Part shown: piece by piece, positions 54,401 through 62,602 of the stretch
How positions within the stretch are numbered: the first letter of the stretch is position 1
How the letters are laid out: each line of letters opens with the position of its first letter
Origin: Bacillus sp. ISL-41
GTDB lineage: Bacteria; Bacillota; Bacilli; Bacillales; Cytobacillaceae
Direction of reading: 5' to 3'
Assembly (NCBI RefSeq): GCF_018613235.1
Contig: NZ_JAGGQP010000023.1
Span: 124,001-188,000 of the forward strand
Length of the DNA stretch: 64,000 bases
Made by a program: the position numbers and the translations under genes
The notes under the pieces: generated by a model
What the model saw: the letters and a program-made list of their open reading frames with translations, nothing else
Told to the model about the DNA's origin: nothing
The model's database searches: none

Positions 54401-54834
54401 AACATCAAGATCAAACAGCGATATATAAGCTGCGATATAACAAGCCACTTACCAGACAAGATATAGAAACTCTTGAAGGCATCTTGTGGAATGAACTAGG
54501 AACCCAGGATGACTATAAGAAAGAATTTGGTGATACCCCTATAACCAAACTCGTTAGGCAGATAGTTGGCCTTGATCAGCAGGCTGCAAATGAGGCATTC
54601 TCAGAGTTTCTAAATGAAGAAAAGCTGAATGTTAACCAACTACGATTCGTAAAACTCATTATTGATTATGTTGTGAAGAACGGAACTCTTGAGAAAAAAG
54701 TATTACAAGAAGATCCATTCCGAGCTCTAGGCAGCGTAACTGAGCTGTTTAGGGATAATATTGATGATGTAAGAGGGATTATAAGAATCATTGATACGAT
54801 TAATCGTAATGTTGAAGAGTATGAAGGGGCTTAA
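51490..54834 (+). CDS. hsdR: Type I restriction enzyme subunit R (HsdR) with DUF4145 N-terminus
   Basis: An 1114-residue protein starting TTG behind GGGAGG. An N-terminal DUF4145 domain (about 1-125) and coiled coil are followed by the nuclease domain with D243 and E258-A-K260 (IAVVEAKKT). The SF2 motor has ATGSGKT (371-377), DESHRS and LLGLTATP, then a [20 protein letters not shown] motif V/VI region. The C-terminal 300 residues match EcoEI-type R C-terminal helical domains. It translocates DNA and cuts unmodified targets. It is the last gene of the operon; a terminator follows. Confidence 0.95.
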   Translation: [1114 protein letters not shown]

Positions 54835-54856
54835 GGGAAAAAATGGAATATGCTCA

Positions 54857-54891
54857 AGAGACCCAGCTATTAAAGCTTGGGTCTTTTTTTT
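54857..54891 (+). terminator. Terminator of the hsd operon
   Basis: AGACCCAGCT and AGCTTGGGTCT pair with one bulge, followed by TTTTTTT. Confidence 0.8.
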
Positions 54892-55123
54892 ACAAAATTA
54901 TTAAATGTTGCCGGTAAGAAAGCGTGAATAGATTTATCAAATAAACAAAATATATAGTGGTTGCCCTTGTATTTCTTTTTAATATCATTTCTATATTTTT
55001 CCTTATTATAATGTAAAATAGAAATTATGGTAAAACTCTATTTTCAAAAGGCATTTTTTCAGGGTACTAATTATTCTAGTTTGATAGATATCGTAGTATC
55101 TAGTTTGAGTGGAGGTAGATATA

Positions 55124-56935
55124 ATGCAAAACAGTTCAATGAAGCTTGAATATAATATCAATGGTATAGGGATAATTACTCCTGTTATATACAATTTCCC
55201 TAAAGGCCTTTACCAAAATAAAAATCTTAATCTTGAGAGAAAATTAAGAGATACTAACCAATTAGGAGCAATAAGATATATTCATAATGGAGCACATTAT
55301 ACAAGATATGAATATGTATTATTACAATATATGCTATTAAATTTTATTCAGAAAAACAGTGAGATAGGATTAGGATCTAAAATTAATTTTAAATCTTGGG
55401 GATTAAATAAAGAATTAATGTATGAAGAAAAAATATCAGCTGCTGAAGTTATTGAACTAATTGTTTTATTTGCTAATATGGGCCATTTTAAGGATACATT
55501 TTCGAGTAATAAAGTTTGGTTCCATTATATTTTAGAAAACCATTATGGAGTGAAAAATGGGTTAAAAAAGGGATTAAGTAGTGAGGGGAAAAAGCTGTTA
55601 GATAAACTTCTGGAAAATTTGGATTATCAAAAAATACAATGGTTAAATGCTTTGTATATGTTAAGCAGGACAAGTGAGTTAGAAGACTATAGAGTTATTT
55701 GCGAAAAGATTGTAAAAAACATTTTGTACAACGAAAATGATAAATGGATGGATCTTTATAACAAAATCAGAAAAGTTTCATATATAGTTCTTGATAGCCA
55801 TTTTTCATATATACCAATTGAAATTAGCTTGCAAAATGTTTTATTTAATCATAGTTTGTTTATAGACGAAATTCTAAAAAATAATTCAAATCTATTTGGC
55901 ACTTTAGAACGTATTAACGAATTATTAGAAGATACTTTATATCTAGAAAATAACGCTTTACTAGTAGGAACATATAGAAGTATAGATATTCATAAAAAGT
56001 TGAATGAGTTCCTAAATAGTAATGAGGATTTAAAAGAAGTAGCTAAAATTAACAAATTAATATTAGATATTAAAGAATCGCCATTATATGAGGAATCACA
56101 TATTATTGAAAATGAAATACCTTGGAATAAAGAAAAAAATCTAAGCCTAACATTTAGAATTAAAGAACGAAGAGGTTTCCCGGTAGATGTTTTTAAAAGG
56201 GAAATGGAGATACTAAAAAAGTTGGGAAACGATATCTATATAGGTTTTAACTTTTCTCCAAGCTTCGAGAAATACAGAACTGTTTATTCATTAAGCAAAA
56301 AATTGAGTGGCAAAAAACTATTAAATAAATGCCTCAGCATACTATCTCAAGGGGTAGATGATTATTTAGAGTATAAACATTTTTCTTTAAAAGAAGTTAA
56401 TAATGGACCATTGATAGATGTGGTTACTAAAAAGATAATTACATATTTATTTAGAAATATATTAAGGAATGATTATTTCTGCGAGTATAATTACTCAAAT
56501 AAATTATGTCCATTTATTTTGGAAATAGGAAGCAAGAAGGCTTTAAGTAAATTAGATTTATATATAGGAGAGTTTAAAAAAATCTTTCCTGATGATAAGG
56601 ATGGCTTACACGAGTTGTCTGCTCTAAGGCATAGAGTAAGTAATATTAACTATAAAGGGCTAACGATAGTTTATGCTGGATCATTAAGGTTTATAGATAG
56701 TAATAAGAAGGCTGTCTGTGAATTAGATGGGCTAATTTTAACTCCAAAAAACAAAAAGAAGTATTTAGAGGTAATAGAAGCTAAAAATCTCAGCATTAAA
56801 AGTCAAAGGAAAACTGTTGCGATGAAACAATTAAGAGAAAAGTTTTTGCCTATAATTGCTGATAGTATGGTTGAAGATACTGAGGTTAAAGAAATTGATA
56901 ACTTTGGAGCCTATGTGGATTTAATGAGGAAATAG
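55124..56935 (+). CDS. Unrecognised defence-island protein: degenerate HD domain plus PD-(D/E)XK-like C-terminus
   Basis: A 603-residue protein from ATG 55124 behind GGAGGT. Residues 38-130 follow the N-terminal pattern of dGTPase/SAMHD1-like HD proteins: LRDTNQLGAIRYIHNGAHYT then RYEYVLL where the family has TRFEHS, and VLFANMGHFKDTF where it has LLHDIGHxPFSH. Both metal-binding positions are altered (H to Y in RYEY, HD to AN in FANMGH), so it should not hydrolyse dNTPs. Near the end, ELDGLILTP (D535) and LEVIEAKN (E552, K554) fit a PD-(D/E)XK nuclease core, followed by a long basic helix. The middle 350 residues are helical. It has its own transcription unit after the hsd terminator and is very AT-rich. 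Confidence 0.6.
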   Translation: MQNSSMKLEYNINGIGIITPVIYNFPKGLYQNKNLNLERKLRDTNQLGAIRYIHNGAHYTRYEYVLLQYMLLNFIQKNSEIGLGSKINFKSWGLNKELMYEEKISAAEVIELIVLFANMGHFKDTFSSNKVWFHYILENHYGVKNGLKKGLSSEGKKLLDKLLENLDYQKIQWLNALYMLSRTSELEDYRVICEKIVKNILYNENDKWMDLYNKIRKVSYIVLDSHFSYIPIEISLQNVLFNHSLFIDEILKNNSNLFGTLERINELLEDTLYLENNALLVGTYRSIDIHKKLNEFLNSNEDLKEVAKINKLILDIKESPLYEESHIIENEIPWNKEKNLSLTFRIKERRGFPVDVFKREMEILKKLGNDIYIGFNFSPSFEKYRTVYSLSKKLSGKKLLNKCLSILSQGVDDYLEYKHFSLKEVNNGPLIDVVTKKIITYLFRNILRNDYFCEYNYSNKLCPFILEIGSKKALSKLDLYIGEFKKIFPDDKDGLHELSALRHRVSNINYKGLTIVYAGSLRFIDSNKKAVCELDGLILTPKNKKKYLEVIEAKNLSIKSQRKTVAMKQLREKFLPIIADSMVEDTEVKEIDNFGAYVDLMRK

Positions 56936-57482
56936 CTTTTAGCTATCATATTTTATATTAGATAAGAATGATGATCTAAATAGAATATAGACGAACTAAA
57001 AGACGTATAATATATGATGACTGAAGAGTCCGTTGGTTGTCACCGATGAACAGAAGCTACCCTAATATGCTTACCAGGCAAGGGTGGCTTATTAATATTT
57101 GTCAAACTTTTAAAGGATTAAGAAATACTCTTAATCTACTTTAAAATTTAATGAGAATATTTACTTCTTAATTACTTCTATTAAGCAAGGAAATTACATT
57201 TAGTTATTAGGATTCAACCCTCCTGTGCTTGATGCAATTTGCAAGGTGTGTTGTACGATTTGTGGTGAAACATTATGTAAAGCGCTACTAGGGGGATTCA
57301 GAAGTATATTTGATGCACTTGCTAGTACTTTAAAAATTAAAGGATCCATAAAACAGTGTTTTCTATTAATGCTAAATTCCACCCATAAAGTGAAGGTTAG
57401 TCATGAAAACTAAATAAATTATGGTAGAAAATTGACAATATTTAGAGGGTAATTAAAGATACAATACTGGGGGGATCAAGAA
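56936..57482. other. Gap with hairpin and two overlapping small frames
   Basis: GCTACCCT and AGGGTGGC (57055-57090) form a hairpin without a good T-run. Two small frames overlap on opposite strands at 57200-57413. The plus frame is Cys-rich (CKVCCTICGETLC), and the minus frame (GTG start, NILLNPPSSALHNVSPQIVQ then HTLQIASSTGGLNPNN) has the more protein-like composition. Neither has a ribosome site. No further feature seen. Confidence 0.4.
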
Positions 57483-58256
57483 GTGATTAAGGAAAAAATT
57501 ACTCAAATTAAATCGTATTTAAAAATGATACCAAAGAATCAACAAGTTGCAGAGGATTTGGATTATTTTACTTTTTTAGCTATATTAATTCCTGTTCCAG
57601 GATACCAACAGGCTGCTCTATTAATTAATAAGTTAGCTGCAAACCATAATTTGAATTTATTAATAACTGAATTACGTGATAGTATTTATCAAACTAATAC
57701 ACGTATATCTACAATAGAAAATGATATAGAAAAAATACAATTAATGGCATCTACCGTTTCTGCTGTATCAGCATTAGATGAAAGTATTAATTTAATTCTT
57801 GAACAAGCACAACAAGAGTTACCTTCTGAGTTTATTGTTGAAACAGAGAATTGGAGTACACAAACTATAATTGATCAAATTATTAATGCAGACTTTACAT
57901 CAGTCTCAGCCAATAATAACAGCCATAATCGGTTGCAAAACGTCGAAATTAACTCTCGACGTACTCATTTACTTGCGACCGATCACTCATCAAATTTCTT
58001 ACAAGGTACTCATTTCAAAGATTCCACAGGCACTGTTGGTATAAATGGTATTACGCAACAAGGAAACATACAAGTTACAGGGAACTCCGTAGGATTTGGT
58101 AAAGGTGGTACCTTAATTTTCGGAAACCCGAATGAAGTAAACGGAAAATGTCCTACTTGTAATAATGTTATTGTTGCAGACAGAATTGAACTACAACGAT
58201 ATTCCCGTATTCAATGTCCACAATGTAAAAATATATTTAACATTAACATACATTAA
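57483..58256 (+). CDS. Unrecognised protein with C-terminal zinc ribbon, at the end of the defence island
   Basis: A 257-residue protein starting GTG behind GGGGGGATC. Residues 1-110 are helical (KSYLKMIPKNQQVAEDLDYF and a coil TNTRISTIENDIEKIQLMAS). The middle (about 155-215) is polar with short repeated strand-turns (GTHFKDSTGTVGINGITQQG, NIQVTGNSVGFGKGG) like a small beta-helix. The last 40 residues hold a zinc ribbon: CPTC and CPQC. Such helical-linker-ribbon proteins are seen as regulators or adaptors, but I do not recognise a family. Its position after the HD/PD-(D/E)XK gene and its low GC suggest it belongs to the island. A terminator follows at 58505. Confidence 0.6.
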   Translation: MIKEKITQIKSYLKMIPKNQQVAEDLDYFTFLAILIPVPGYQQAALLINKLAANHNLNLLITELRDSIYQTNTRISTIENDIEKIQLMASTVSAVSALDESINLILEQAQQELPSEFIVETENWSTQTIIDQIINADFTSVSANNNSHNRLQNVEINSRRTHLLATDHSSNFLQGTHFKDSTGTVGINGITQQGNIQVTGNSVGFGKGGTLIFGNPNEVNGKCPTCNNVIVADRIELQRYSRIQCPQCKNIFNINIH

Positions 58257-58383
58257 CAGTAAGTTGAAATGCGTTCTAGGGAGTATATTTAACTCAATCT
58301 GGAAAAGCATTCATCAAAAATGTTGTAAACCCACCAACATCTCTTTTGTTGTCAGTCCACATATGTGGAATTTGTGGTCATAG

Positions 58384-58415
58384 AGACAAAGGAACGGTTT
58401 CCTGCGTCTCACAGC
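58384..58415. repeat. REP-like element
   Basis: GAGACAAAGGAACGGTTTCC then TGCGTCTCAC. A degenerate member of the GGGACGGTTC family marking the right edge of the island. Confidence 0.5.
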
Positions 58416-58504
58416 AGTAGAGATGAAATGCTGAGTTGCCTGGCAAATTGACCTATGTTACAAACCTGGAGAGTCAGAGTATGATTATATGCTTGCGAAT
58501 CTAA

Positions 58505-58541
58505 ACGATAAGCAGTCCACACTGCTTATCGTATTTTTTTG
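58505..58541 (+). terminator. Terminator
   Basis: ACGATAAGCAGT and ACTGCTTATCGT are perfect 12-bp arms around CCAC, followed by ATTTTTTTG. Confidence 0.85.
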
Positions 58542-58626
58542 TCCAAGTCAGCCAGCATACCACTAAAGGTTCCTACCTAATCGTTCACAAAAACGCCACA
58601 ATCCTCCCCATCCCACCCTATCCTTT

Positions 58627-58663
58627 CCACCCTTTCATCCATATATAAAGGGTGAAAGGGTGG
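58627..58663. promoter_or_regulatory. Inverted repeat covering the ribosome site of the HTH gene
   Basis: CCACCCTTTCA and TGAAAGGGTGG are perfect 11-bp arms. The right arm contains the AAAGGGTGG ribosome site, so as RNA it would sequester it; as DNA it could be an autoregulatory operator. Confidence 0.55.
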
Positions 58664-58672
58664 TGCATTAGC

Positions 58673-59500
58673 ATGACAATTAAATCGGCGGTTATTGAGA
58701 GTTTTGCGGAGTATTCACAGTTTGGTTCGTTGAAGGAGTTTAATAATCATTTTGAGATGTGGATGGCGGATAAGAAGCGTTTTTTCAGTAAGGGTGAGTT
58801 GATTGGTTTGAAGCGGCTGGCTCGTTTTGCTGCGAAGGTTCCTGGGGTGGCCAATGCCAAGATCGGGACGGTCCTGAAGGCGATTTATGAGGAGTATGGG
58901 GAGATGGGGATATCCCGTTCTACTTTTAAAAGGATGATCCTGAAGGCTAGTGAAATTGGTATTTTTATTGTATATGAAACTGCGCGCAAGAACGGTTCAC
59001 AGTCCAGCAACCTGTATGTATTCAATCGTTTCCCAATGAATGAACTACCGGCTGGCGATCAATTGAGCCACCAATATAAAACTATCATTCCTTCTGAAAC
59101 TAATATTAAAAAGAATAATAAACGTGAAGAAAAGGCTGCTGAAGAACAATTATCCGAAATTACAGTGGTAAAACCACTTGCTGAAAAAGCACCGGAAGAT
59201 CATCTCTTTGTCAGCGACCGGGTTCCAAGTGATTTCGTCAATCTTGTAAAATACTTTTACCCGTCCACAAAGTCGATCGAAGAATTCTGGCGGATGAGTA
59301 TGGTCGCTGCCTACCGCAACAACTATGAAAAAGATACAGATCTCCTGTTATCACTGTCCCTTGACTCCTTCAGACAGCTCGTCCGGAAGCTGAAGTCAAA
59401 GGTGGAAGTGAAGAACCCGATTGCTTATTTTACCGGGATTTTGAACAAGAAGTTCCAGGAACGTTATTTTGAAGAGCTTTATGATATGCAGGTTTGTTGA
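58673..59500 (+). CDS. Helix-turn-helix domain protein, Bacillus phage/plasmid type
   Basis: A 275-residue protein from ATG 58673. Residues 1-120 match the conserved N-terminus of Bacillus helix-turn-helix proteins often found on plasmids and phages (MTIKSAVIESFAEYSQF, LIGLKRLARFAAKVPGVANA, GISRSTFKRMILKASEIGIF). A charged linker (about 135-180) follows, and the C-terminal NPIAYFTGILNKKFQERY helix resembles replication-initiator-like ends. A role in replication control or transcription is possible. A hairpin overlaps its ribosome site. Higher GC than the island to its left. Confidence 0.7.
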   Translation: MTIKSAVIESFAEYSQFGSLKEFNNHFEMWMADKKRFFSKGELIGLKRLARFAAKVPGVANAKIGTVLKAIYEEYGEMGISRSTFKRMILKASEIGIFIVYETARKNGSQSSNLYVFNRFPMNELPAGDQLSHQYKTIIPSETNIKKNNKREEKAAEEQLSEITVVKPLAEKAPEDHLFVSDRVPSDFVNLVKYFYPSTKSIEEFWRMSMVAAYRNNYEKDTDLLLSLSLDSFRQLVRKLKSKVEVKNPIAYFTGILNKKFQERYFEELYDMQVC

Positions 59501-59525
59501 AACTCGTTAATCAATTCATTCGCGA

Positions 59526-59615
59526 CAAAGGGTCAAGGTACAGTTCTCAGTTTTCTTAAAAAGTTGAATTATGTAAGTTTTCCGGATAGATGAACTGTTC
59601 CTTAGTCCCAAGGAG
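59526..59615. repeat. REP-like pair
   Basis: CAAAGGGTCAAGGTACAGTT and the inverted GAACTGTTCCTTAGTCCC about 40 bases on. Degenerate member of the family, between convergent genes. Confidence 0.5.
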
Positions 59616-59631
59616 ATTTCTTATTCTGAAC

Positions 59632-60273
59632 TTATTTAGTATCTGGTCTTACAAAACCAAAATCCATCTCCATAGTTCTTAAAAGTGGACTTCCAAAGAT
59701 GTTAATTGAAGCAATACCAATAACTTTTCTTGTTTTTTCTTTAGGTTGATCGGAAAATGAGGTTGTAATTTGAGAATTTATCCATTCTGAAGCTAGTTGC
59801 GGGTTGGAAGTTTTATATGGAAATGCTGCTAAAGGAACTAAGTATGTTTCTGCAACTTTGTTAACTAAGTCAGTCGCTTTTTTCTGGTCATATCCTAAGA
59901 AATTGCTGCCATCAATAGTAGTTTCAATAAGCAAAATTTCTTGAGTTTCTCTTTCAAAGTAAAATACTACAGATACCTGAACTTTAGAATTTCCAGCATA
60001 TGTGTCGAAAGAATAAATATCAGTGGTTTTTCCTGTGAAGATGCCTTGATTCGTAAAACCGTTTGTTGTTAGATACTTAGTAAGGTATTCTGGAGTCAAT
60101 CCGGATGATTTTCTATGTGGCTTTCCTGAGGAAGTTTTTGCAATATGATTATTTGCATTTTCGGTGGATGCTACTTCTTTACTTGCATTAGTATTTGCGG
60201 AGTAATTTAGGTATAATCCGACATACACAGCAGCAATGACTACAAAAGACAATATCCAATAGTTTATTTTCAT
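59632..60273 (-). CDS. Membrane-anchored extracytoplasmic hypothetical protein
   Basis: A 213-residue protein with AGGAGGTCC before its ATG. One N-terminal hydrophobic segment (about 4-24, YWILSFVVIAAVYVGLYL) is followed by a Ser/Asn/Lys-rich linker and a domain of about 150 residues (LTPEYLTKYLTTNGFTNQGI, YFERETQEILLIETTIDGSN, VAETYLVPL). There is no lipobox. It is probably anchored and faces outside. No family recognised. Confidence 0.65.
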   Translation of the reverse strand: MKINYWILSFVVIAAVYVGLYLNYSANTNASKEVASTENANNHIAKTSSGKPHRKSSGLTPEYLTKYLTTNGFTNQGIFTGKTTDIYSFDTYAGNSKVQVSVVFYFERETQEILLIETTIDGSNFLGYDQKKATDLVNKVAETYLVPLAAFPYKTSNPQLASEWINSQITTSFSDQPKEKTRKVIGIASINIFGSPLLRTMEMDFGFVRPDTK

Positions 60274-60510
60274 TGGACCTCCTTAATATGTATGAATTTA
60301 TTTATATACATTAATTTACAGTGTTGCTAAGGGTATATCAATGCATTTAATATAGGAGGATTGATAGACATGGACATGGACATGGAGAAGGCTTAATTGT
60401 TAATCATATATAGAAAATATTTAGGAACAAAGCGAAGGTTCTAGTGTCCCATTGATGACCTATGAGAGAAATCGCAGCTGCCTTTACGATTGGCTTTCCT
60501 TGTAGTTAAA

Positions 60511-60600
60511 TGAAACAGGGGACGGTTCCTGCTTCTCGTAAAAAGTGAAAATATATAAATTTACGAGACAACAGAACCGATCCGCTGTTTCAAGATTTTT
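60511..60600. repeat. REP-like pair
   Basis: GAAACAGGGGACGGTTCCTG with CTTCTCG, a TAAAAAGTG..AAATTTAC spacer and CAGAACCGATCCGCTGTTTC. The outer GAAACAG/CTGTTTC ends pair as well. Confidence 0.75.
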
Positions 60601-60615
60601 CGCATCACTTTGGTT

Positions 60616-61809
60616 TCATTTTTTGTTTTTCTGAATATCCAAGCAAACTTCATAGAAGATTCTCTCTAAATGAATTCGCTCTTCAACATCTGTCATTAGC
60701 TCACTAATACGGTTAAAGGCTTTGATAATATGTAAGGAATTATCAATAATTTTTTCTTGTTGAAGTGTCTTTAGAGATTTTTTGGTTTCCTTAGAGAATT
60801 TCTCTCTAGAGCGAGCTATCTTTTTGAAAATCGAATATATCCTATCCTCAGTTAGATATGGTGTTTCAGCAATTGCCATAACAAGATTTTTAACCCTGTT
60901 TTGAAATGGATCTAAGCTCTTTAGATTCAATAATTTTTCCTTTACACCATTGATTGAACTATCGTGTCTGATAGTTAATATAGGTTCTGATCCATCTGGA
61001 ATTGCTCCGAACTCGTCTCCCTCATCATCTTGTATACGAAACCGAAGTTCAATAGAAAATGTTTTTTCTTTGATTTCATTATTAATTAATATTACTCCAA
61101 AGTATAACTTGCCAATTCCAATAATATTTACTGGCCGTACTTGATCAAACATCACTACAATTTCAGAATCACTCAAATACGCCTTCTCTAAAGTAAACCA
61201 TTGATGTGTTTCAATGGCATGTAGATGAAGTGTGTATAATGTTAAATAGAGTGCAAGGTGGTTATCATAATTAACATACCTCAAAGAAGTAGTTCCTCTA
61301 ATGTACCATTGGTTGTTGTCTTTTATTAGTCTGTACTGAAGACTCTTATCTGGATAAACCGAACATAGGCGCCTAATGTTATATAACAAAGTATCAAAAT
61401 GCCCATTTTCTATACAGAAACTAGAGAATTTACCCATATTAAACAAGGTATCTAGGTACTCATAAGTGAAACGGTATATACCCTCTGCAAATAAATCTTG
61501 ATCATTCTTAAAAACTATGGATAATTGGTTATTATCATTGAAATTTTCGATTTCTATATTAACTAAAGCCTCCGGAATATCCAACTTTTCATTATCGATA
61601 TCACTAAAATTCTTAATCAGTACCTCACTACCTTCAATCCAAAGATAAGGTCCAGAAGCAAGCTCAAGTACATTAAGAGGAAATTCCTGAAAAACTTGTT
61701 CATCGATATTTCTTTCTTTTTTTATGAGAGATTCACACGATTTTAAAGTAGCCGGAGAAGAAGGTAAGTTAAAACCGTTTAGTTGTATTTCATGAATGTA
61801 TTTCCCCAA
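60616..61809 (-). CDS. Hypothetical protein
   Basis: A 397-residue soluble protein starting TTG, with AGAGGGGAG eight bases upstream. It is a mixed alpha/beta protein with charged loops: YGTTSLRYVNYDNHLALYLT-type segment (RGTTSLRYVNYDNHLALYL), a beta region FSIELRFRIQDDEGDEFGAI, then a helical end rich in Lys and Glu (RSREKFSKETKKSLKTLQQE). The last 90 residues are predicted coil and helix. No family recognised. It lies 20 bases downstream of the YdjM-like gene, so they form an operon. Moderate to low GC. Confidence 0.7.
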   Translation of the reverse strand: MGKYIHEIQLNGFNLPSSPATLKSCESLIKKERNIDEQVFQEFPLNVLELASGPYLWIEGSEVLIKNFSDIDNEKLDIPEALVNIEIENFNDNNQLSIVFKNDQDLFAEGIYRFTYEYLDTLFNMGKFSSFCIENGHFDTLLYNIRRLCSVYPDKSLQYRLIKDNNQWYIRGTTSLRYVNYDNHLALYLTLYTLHLHAIETHQWFTLEKAYLSDSEIVVMFDQVRPVNIIGIGKLYFGVILINNEIKEKTFSIELRFRIQDDEGDEFGAIPDGSEPILTIRHDSSINGVKEKLLNLKSLDPFQNRVKNLVMAIAETPYLTEDRIYSIFKKIARSREKFSKETKKSLKTLQQEKIIDNSLHIIKAFNRISELMTDVEERIHLERIFYEVCLDIQKNKK

Positions 61810-61829
61810 AGAAATCTCCCCTCTCCGTT

Positions 61830-62384
61830 TTAATTTAAGGAGTAAATGAATTTAATAAACTCTATAATTGTCTGTACTGTTGAGTTAATAAAAGTAATAT
61901 ATAATTGGGTCGTGAAAAAAATTATCAAGAATAATGAGTAGGTTAATATATAAATGATGTTCTCTAAACGTCCACCAGTTATATATGAAAATCTCCTCTT
62001 TTTGTGTTGAGAATGATAGGGATAAAGTAGAGGAATGCTACTCACCGAAAAATAGTCACCCATTAGATGGAATAAGTAACCTAAGGAAATTCCTAAAGCA
62101 AAACTTTTGGGCACACCGATAGCCGATGAACAATAAATAATAATGGTCAGAATGCTCCACGCTAACAAGCTATGTATAGCACCACGATGCCCAAATTTTT
62201 TTTTAATAATAATACTTAATCCAAAAGACCGTTTTCCAATATATGATTTTGGTTCATCAATATCAGGGAGTAAACTACCAAGGGTGATCCCGGCAGCGTA
62301 TGAAAATAAAAAAGGATATCCGCTTATAAGTGCTACAACTGATCCCATAGCTAAAGAGGAAGTAATATGTGTCTTGTACATCAT
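61830..62384 (-). CDS. YdjM-like membrane-bound metal-dependent hydrolase (DUF457)
   Basis: A 184-residue membrane protein with GGAGGG eight bases before its ATG. Conserved polar residues within helices define the family: MMYKTHITSSLAMG (His6), GSLLPDIDEPKSYIGK (Asp41, Asp43), HRGAIHSLLAW (His66, His71) and GYLFHLMGDYF (His106, Asp110). These probably bind metal at the membrane face. The family is related to LexA-regulated YdjM of E. coli, whose substrate is unknown. It is the first gene of a two-gene unit with the 397-residue protein. Confidence 0.85.
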   Translation of the reverse strand: MMYKTHITSSLAMGSVVALISGYPFLFSYAAGITLGSLLPDIDEPKSYIGKRSFGLSIIIKKKFGHRGAIHSLLAWSILTIIIYCSSAIGVPKSFALGISLGYLFHLMGDYFSVSSIPLLYPYHSQHKKRRFSYITGGRLENIIYILTYSLFLIIFFTTQLYITFINSTVQTIIEFIKFIYSLN

Positions 62385-62602
62385 GTAAATCCCTCCGGAA
62401 TAACCAACTAATAAATGGTTATGCTTTCAGGTCAAGTTGTAGTACAAGGGGGTTTTCTTTTATGAGGAAATCTTTAAGAATGATAAAAAACACCTGTATT
62501 TTAGCGAATAGATTGTAATCATTCCCCCAGATTGAAACCTAACATTCATACGGCTAGCTTAGCGTACCAGGCCGCAATGCCCTCCTGTAAATATAAAGTG
62601 AG

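Noticed and set aside
57010-57060. A hammerhead ribozyme-like core (CTGAAGAGTCCG)
   Set aside because: The matching GAAA segment and closing stems are absent, so it does not fit the catalytic core.
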